Positions 58,304 through 64,000 of a DNA stretch of 64,000 nt are shown piece by piece. The stretch's first letter is position 1, and every line of letters starts with the position of its first letter. The notes under the pieces were generated by a model. That model worked only from the letters and a program-made list of their open reading frames with translations. It had not been told where the DNA came from and did not search any database. The translations under genes were made by a program, and so were the position numbers. This stretch comes from Mantis religiosa (Eukaryota > Arthropoda > Insecta > Mantodea > Mantidae): NCBI GenBank assembly GCA_030765055.1, contig CM060958.1, forward strand, positions 5,715,849 through 5,779,848, read 5' to 3'.

Positions 58304-58432
58304 CATCGGAACCATTTGCTGTAAATCGCTCATCTTTGCTAAATGATCTGGTACAAGCAAACAAAGCCAACAACCAGCAGATTTCTTCTGACAAGGATGG
58401 TCCACATATAACTGATGGGGATGAGCCTCCAA
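58304..58432 (+). CDS. ph: polyhomeotic orthologue, exon 9, end of homology domain 1
   Basis: The acceptor is cttatgttccag and the donor CCAA|gtaagt. The exon is 129 nt (phase 1 in and out). G from exon 8 plus CA gives Ala, so the domain reads VIQEASEPFAVNR across the junction and continues SSLLNDLVQANKANNQQ to DGDEPP. The IQE-A-SEPF match across a 9.4-kb intron confirms both boundaries. The remaining 5.5 kb of the window contains no FCS finger or SAM exon, so the gene continues to the right. Confidence 0.95.
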
Positions 58433-59016
58433 GTAAGTTATTGGTATCAGTAAGTCTTCATATTAGAGAGTGCTACTCACTTACTCTGTTCCATTCCAGA
58501 GATTAACATTGAGTCTCTACTGTTTGTTTTCTCTCTGCTGATTTCTTTATAGAACAATATTGATAATGTGGATGAAAATAAATTCTTAACCCATTCGCAT
58601 CACGATGAGCTGCACTAGCATGATGTTTTGTGGCACCTAAACCTTGTTTCACATAAGCTTGCCCCTTATCTCTTTACAGTCACATGACCTAATCACCTCC
58701 CATTGGCTGCTGTTATGGTATAGACTGTTGTGCATTAAAAATTAGTTTGTTATGTAATATGGTGATATATATGTTGGAAGAGAATTGCCAAATTTATATT
58801 TTCGTAACTGAATTAAATATATTATGCAACAGAGTTGATTTATCTGAAATGCATGTTAATTCTTAAATGAAGTAAAGAGGAGGTTCCTTTGCTCTCAAGC
58901 ACATGACACGATAGCACGTGATTTAGTGGTAGTGATGACATATTTGTTTATATGACTTTTATCACTGACCTTGTTTTGAACTGGATTAGTCATATATCGC
59001 CATTCGACGGTGTGTT

Positions 59017-59740
59017 GTGCCGAGTGCGAGAGCTAAATTATTTTATTGCTCGTTTATTGCATGTGTACTTATTATATGTATAATGGCAGAGTTTACTGCC
59101 AGTTTTTCGCTGAAGCATCGCAAGGGAAAACCTTTACAAAGTGGCGAAATAAGAATTGTGGTGCATGTGTTTAATGGACTCACAGAGAAGAATCCGTCTT
59201 TGTCAGTGAGAGAAGTCGAACAGCTGTGCTCTGAACTTAAAGGTGTGAGTGTTAGATCCGTAGGAACACCGCGACGTGAAATTGAGACAACAGGAAAACT
59301 TACCACTCCAGGCAAAATCAGGAATAAACAAAACCATGTGCTCGGAGGATGTGATGAGTTTGTGAAAAGTGCTATGCGTCGTCATGTACATAGTTTTTTC
59401 TTTAGAAACGAACTCCCTAACATAAATAAAATTTTGTCTGCTGTAAATGAGGATGTAGATTTACCAAATTTCAGCACATCTAGTATGTATAGATTGCTTA
59501 TACAGCTGGGGTTTCTGAATGAACAAAAAAAAAGGCAAGAAAAATTTGCTAAGAGACAGAGGCGATATTGCTGTGTGGCGAAGACGTTATTTAAGGACAA
59601 TCAGACTGTACCGGGATACAAGTCGCAAAATATACTACCTTGACAAGACTTGGGTGAATGAAGGACACACGACAAGTAAAGTATGGCGTGACACGACTTT
59701 TAAGACTGCAAGACAAGCATTTTTGCAAGGTATGTGTGCT
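59017..59740 (+). pseudogene. YLDET-type DDE transposase, N-terminal half
   Basis: The + frame from MAEFTASFSLKHRKGKPLQSG (59083) has an HTH-like VREVEQLCSELKGVSVRSV, then GKLTTPGKIRNKQN, FVKSAMRRHVHSFFFRNELPNINKIL and STSSMYRLLIQLGF. After a 1-base shift near 59540 it continues RDRGDIAVWRRRYLRTIRLYRDTSRKIYYLDKTWVNEGHTTSKVW. YLDKTWVN is the first catalytic block (usually YLDETW), with E changed to K. Widespread uncharacterised arthropod transposon protein, Tc1/mariner-related in my judgement. The second and third catalytic parts are missing or decayed. Confidence 0.75.
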
Positions 59741-59899
59741 GGTTTAAAAAAATCCTTTCAGTATAAACTTGTTCCAGTTTCATTGCTCATTCATTCAGTT
59801 TCAACTTGCTCGGTTTCATTATAAACTTGTATTTTTGCATGCCTTCATATTCTTATTTGTATGATTTTATCTCTCTTCCCGGCAATTATTATTATGTTA

Positions 59900-60440
59900 A
59901 CTGCAGGTTTAAGTGTGACGGGAAGGCATCGCATTTGGCCTATGGTGAGAAAGCATTAGCCAATTAGGGTGAGGGAGAAGGTGGTTGCATGCGGAGTGAT
60001 ACATGTCAGCGGGGCAAGGTTATATGAAACAGAGATTAAATCGTATGATGACATCAACTCGCACATGTGCACTGTTACACATAAATGTACAGAGTTCAAA
60101 CTTCAGGCAATAGGTGGCTCTAAAGTGTATTCTAAGGCAATTTACATACCAAGATGCATGATAAATGTTTTTCCTGGACATTTCACATGTAGTTTTCCCA
60201 CTAAAAACTTTTTCTTTGTTTCACTCAGTGTTGCTTATATCTGTAAGCAACATGGCGAAGAGAGCAGTATTGATGAGGAGGGTTTACAAAAGCCTTTTGA
60301 TAGTGTTTTCTACAGTGATAATGAACTAAATGATTTCAGATTTTGAAGAACCCCAAGCAGTACTTCATAGTGATATGAGTGATGAAAGCAGTGATCATGT
60401 AATGAAAGATTTTCCCATAAATTAGTCAAGTGTAAATTCA
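59900..60440 (+). other. unrecognised coding-like remnant
   Basis: A 125-codon + frame (59969-60346, REKVVACGVIHVSG...FYSDNELNDFRF) follows the transposase half. It might be a decayed part of the same element, but I cannot match it to the expected catalytic motifs. Confidence 0.3.
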
Positions 60441-60681
60441 AATTTTGCGCAGTAGATGGCCAGGCAACTGCCAGTTGGTCTAAAACCATGGGGAGTTCAG
60501 TTTTTTTAGCAATGTACAGTCCGGTGCACAGAAACTTTCCGATATATGGAACAGCTGTTTAGGTTGGTAGGTGAATGGCACCACACCTCCAGTTCAAATC
60601 CCTGTCAGTGATAGGAAGGCATGTGCCTGCCCTTTGTTTCGTGATGGCAGAGGTGAACCAGAAGCCCAGACAGTTTAAGCT

Positions 60682-61694
60682 AATGTCTGTCTAATCAACG
60701 TGAGTGCAGTTGCGTGTCAAAGTAAATGGACCCTACCGCCCACTAATGACCATCATAAATCTATCTCCACACTTCAGAAAAGGAACACTTTCGTTGAGGA
60801 CCAATAGCAACCCTGATTTTCTGGAAATGACAGTCGCATGTTTACTCCACGTGGAGTCTCAGTTGCCAAAGTTCCAACTTCCAGTTGATCTGTTTCATTA
60901 CATGGAGAAATTCGTTGTGTGTCACAATGTGGAGACCGTGGGAGGGAAATGCAGTGGTAAATGCAAATGAAATAGTAGATAACTTTCAGTCAAGTGAAAA
61001 TAATCAAAGTGAAGACAATAGTATGAATGCATTGGTTAAGTTACTGGAGAAACCTCAAAAAAACAAATCTTTCTAAGAAAATTCAAGCGCTTGTTAATAA
61101 CACATATAAATACGTGCTGAAAAATAATCTTGGTAAGGGGTCATGCAATAAACCTGATAAATTCTGGGTATTTACAGAAATACACTAAGAAAAATTGTGA
61201 CGAAAGGAATACCAAAGATGTCGATCAATGTGAAAACAAAAGGAAATGTTTCTTTAATATTTCGATAATTTCACATGCAATTTAATTCGCTGAGAAATTT
61301 ATAGATTCTATGCAAAAGGGAGAGCGCCACCTTAGATAAATTGGTTGCACATTTGCAAGAAATTTGTGATTTTCCTTTTGGGCACTGCACTTTGCGTGGT
61401 CTCCTAAAGGAGCTGGGTTTCATATACCGCACTTTGAATAAGATAAGGGTTATTATGGAGTCCTGTAGAATTGTAGCTTGGAGATAAATATATATCAAAA
61501 CTAAGGAAGTTTCGCAGTAATGGACATAAGATAATTTATTTAGACGAAACCTCGTAAGATACCCATGACATATCGAGAAAGGTGGCAACCTTGCAGAAAG
61601 GACGGGCAGAAGGAGGGTCTGTGCTGTAAAACAATTATAATAGTTCGTCAAAGGAGGCAGCCGACCTGCACTTGTGTTGACTAGACAGACTTTA
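60682..61694 (+). mobile_element. DNA transposon family A, copy 3
   Basis: Ends ATGTCTGTCTAATCAACG and GTTGACTAGACAGAC. The conserved N segment is at 60704-60970 (NLSPHFRKGTLSLRTNSNP, ending GGKCSGKCK). The transposase part (61330-61570) reads a broken LLKELGFIYRTLNKIR... and LFRRNLVRYP-like out-of-frame remnants. The most complete of three copies, at about 1.01 kb. Confidence 0.78.
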
Positions 61695-61832
61695 CATTGA
61701 AACGTATAATTCAGAATGTATCTTATCGGACTTTGATTATTTTATCAGTGGTTATTGAGGACAGGAGGAGATTGCCCATCCTTTTCGAATAATGAACCTT
61801 CAGGTTTGTACAGTTTTCTTGGGAAGGGAGTG

Positions 61833-62088
61833 GCCACGCCGTGGCTCAGTGGTTAGACCGCTTGGCTCTCACCAAGGCGGCCCGGGTTCGATCCCAGGCG
61901 ACTGCAAAGTGAGATTTGTGGTGGACAACACGGCATTGGGGCGGGTTTTCTCCAGGACCTCCGGTTTCCCCCGCCATCTCATTCCACCGGTGCTCCATCT
62001 TCACATCTTCATCTCATGCATCATCAGTGTCACCGCCTGCGGTGCCGTATTTAGTAAAAGCGGGCATTAAACACTACACATTTCACAT
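61833..62088 (+). repeat. tRNA-derived SINE with 14-bp target duplication
   Basis: A different SINE family from the others. TTGGGAAGGGAGTG flanks it at 61819-61832 and 62089-62102. The head has GTGGCTCAGTGGTTAGAC (A box) and GGGTTCGATCCC (B box); the body is GC-rich. The clean duplication suggests recent insertion. Confidence 0.9.
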
Positions 62089-62102
62089 TTGGGAAGGGAG
62101 TG

Positions 62103-63309
62103 AGGGATGCAACAGATTTATCTGTTTTATTATGTGTATGAACTTGAACTCCACATTGTGCATATTTATTTAAAATCATCTCATTTCACTACAAAATAAT
62201 TTAAAGCTGTAACTTAAGCTCTATATACACAAAATATACCGAGCATACTAAAGCATATTTTCGTCATGGACACAAACATAAGGGGAAAAGACAAAGATGA
62301 TAATATTCTAGTAATTAATCCACGAACCCTTATTTCTTATAACCCATCCCTTGTCCTCCCCGGTTCCCGAGTTATGACATCAAAACCAATGAGCGACAGA
62401 TACAGCAAGTAGGTAGTGTTGACAATCGTTCCACTTAGATTAAGTTCCTCCTTACCCCTCCCCTTGCACTATGCACCTTTGCTACGTGCCTTGTTCATCG
62501 GTCATTCTTTGTGTTCTTGGATTTCGATATAAACCAATAAGAGATTGGCACAGCCAGGACTAGTGTAAAACACGAATGGTGAAACGGTTATGCCAACATT
62601 ATATAAGTAACACACCAAAAGATACCAACAGCATCGAAACATTTCCGTGCTCTGAACTGTATGTACATGCGAAATTGTATACAAGTATCTTTACTGGTTG
62701 ATTTTATATGATAATTTTAAAATTTTCTTACTAGCAACGCAACTGGTAGTGTATTTAAATCCGATTTCTCAGCAACTAGTAGTTTATTGAAATACAATGC
62801 GAATGGGTTAAGTTACAGTATGAATGATTATGAATTAGGGTACAACAGAATTTTTCACAAAATTTGGAAAGTAATTTTTACTTACATTAATGAGTAGAGG
62901 AAGTACCACATTCCACTAGAAATATTCAATATCAAGATTTCACTAGAATAATGTTTCAAAAACCGTCTCCCCCACCAAAAAAGGGGGGAGGGGGAATAAA
63001 GAGGAAAAAGGTAAAGCATTTTTATAAAAAAGGTGTGCATTTGTTATGTCAGTAATTACCCAATAAATGGAAAAAACTTATATTTTTCATTTTCCCAAAA
63101 ATGGCACTGAAGGAGAGATATTTGCATGAGCATAAACTGTGCATCTTGAATTTCCTTTTAATAATATGTGAAGTCTTCCTTACTCTGAAGGAATCATGTA
63201 TAATTTTGTGTAAACAGTGAACCATAAGAGGTAGCAAAAAATTGAATGCATGAAAAATGTAGATCTTGTTAACATATATCCACATTTTTTCTCATTTGAT
63301 AGATGTCTT

Positions 63310-63347
<38 letters not shown>

Positions 63348-63818
63348 TCCAATCTTACATATTTTTTAAGTGCTAGATCAGTTCCTTTCTTGGAAGTGTT
63401 GAAAACAGTGTTGTAATAAATTAATTTAAAAGTAAATGTTGTTTAGTGTCATTAATCGACTCCCTTTAAATTTAATGCTAGATCAGTATTATTCCTTTAA
63501 TGTTTGTGAAGCTGTCAAAAAATGGTATTTCAAACTGACCATTTAGAGATCTGTTTTTTAAAATTTGACTGTTGCTTCAGCCTCCTGTATCTCACTTGTA
63601 CCTGGAAGAGTATGTGTAATGAAACAACTCCTGCAAATTATTATTTTTATTAATATAAACTAGATGGAAAAACAAGAATTTTTAAAGAATATTTTGTAGA
63701 AGGATGACACATAGGAACCGGACATTTTTAAAATGAACAGCACTCAGTTGACTTCTAAGGAAGCCTTATTGTATTTTTACAAAGTTTTAGAAGAATTTCT
63801 ACCATTCATTTACCATAG
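62103..63818. other. intron sequence, mostly unrecognised
   Basis: Includes a G-run (62980-62995), a poly-T tract (63311-63342) and a PLE subfamily E tail fragment (63383-63475, matching 49601-49665 and 49985-50030). No ph exon is visible. Confidence 0.45.
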
Positions 63819-64000
63819 TTAGGTGTGAAAAATAATGTCATTCATGTGTTGGCCATTCTTTTGAATACGGGTTTCATGGCATCGCCAGAAAGCATTCATA
63901 ACTCTGCCCAACACTTCTTGGTCAATTGCATGCAACTCTTCTGTAATGGCATCTTTCAATACCATTATTATATGGGGTTTGTGCACATACACACATTTAA
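63819..64000 (-). pseudogene. DDE transposase C-terminus, cut by window edge
   Basis: On the - strand: LKDAITEELHAIDQEVLGRVMNAFWRCHETRIQKNGQHMNDIIFHT-stop (TAA complement at 63819-63821). This is the usual ending of the transposase type seen at 20553 and 27421. The rest lies beyond the window. Confidence 0.75.

Larger units (their letters stand above)
58590..62807. mobile_element. possible piggyBac-like composite element bounded by TTAA
   Basis: TTAA-CCCATTCGCAT at 58586-58600 and its exact inverse ATGCGAATGGG-TTAA at 62797-62811 bound 4.2 kb. TTAA duplication and a CCC start are piggyBac hallmarks. Only 15 bp match, however, and no piggyBac transposase is visible inside; instead there are a Tc1/mariner-type transposase, family A copy 3 and a SINE. 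Confidence 0.45.

Noticed and set aside
58433..64000. ph FCS zinc finger or SAM exon
   Set aside because: I searched for the Cys-rich FCS and SAM signatures after exon 9 and saw none; they should be further downstream.

Overview
The window is animal nuclear DNA, most likely from an insect with a large, AT-rich, transposon-filled genome. A hemimetabolous insect is plausible, but I cannot name the species. The one host gene I recognise is a polyhomeotic (ph) orthologue of the Polycomb repressive complex 1, on the + strand. Nine exons between 7415 and 58432 join with fully consistent splice phases into 616 codons of uninterrupted reading frame. The most diagnostic piece is the polyhomeotic homology domain 1 block (KPQVLTHVIEGFVIQE, then SEPF), split across exons 8 and 9. 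The 5' start and the 3' end (FCS zinc finger and SAM domain) lie outside the window.

Everything else recognised sits in ph introns and is mobile DNA, much of it nested. Penelope-like elements (PLEs) are the most striking group. At least seven subfamilies (called B, C, D, E, F, I and J here) are present as truncated tails, several with the GIY-YIG endonuclease reading frame. Their ends repeatedly carry a hammerhead-ribozyme-like module: CUGANGA, a short stem-loop, GAAA(A)C, about 20-30 nt, then usually GUA followed by AGUG. In several subfamilies a distal stem I helix pairs with different base pairs but in the same place. Many copies have a second tail in inverted orientation, giving long hairpins (30118-30533, 40901-41489).

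Other elements, in order: a deleted mariner (7924-8792); a SINE split by four exact 127-bp LINE-derived repeats with a 15-bp target duplication (9762-10299); a jockey-like ORF1 fragment (12656-13510); a hAT-type MITE with 8-bp duplications (15483-15767); an old LINE remnant (16430-17900); a 1.33-kb DDE transposon with terminal repeats of about 100 bp (20434-21766); three solo LTR-like sequences (22220, 44000, 44870); mariners at 38606, 46736 and 56480; a 5'-truncated LINE of about 3 kb (51609-54593) inserted into a hammerhead stem of a PLE; and a TTAA-bounded piggyBac-like interval (58590-62807) that holds pieces of other transposons. A tRNA-headed SINE occurs about twelve times, and a 1-kb DNA transposon (family A) three times.

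Intron sequence not mentioned in an entry showed me no coding potential. Repeat boundaries are approximate unless a target duplication is given.
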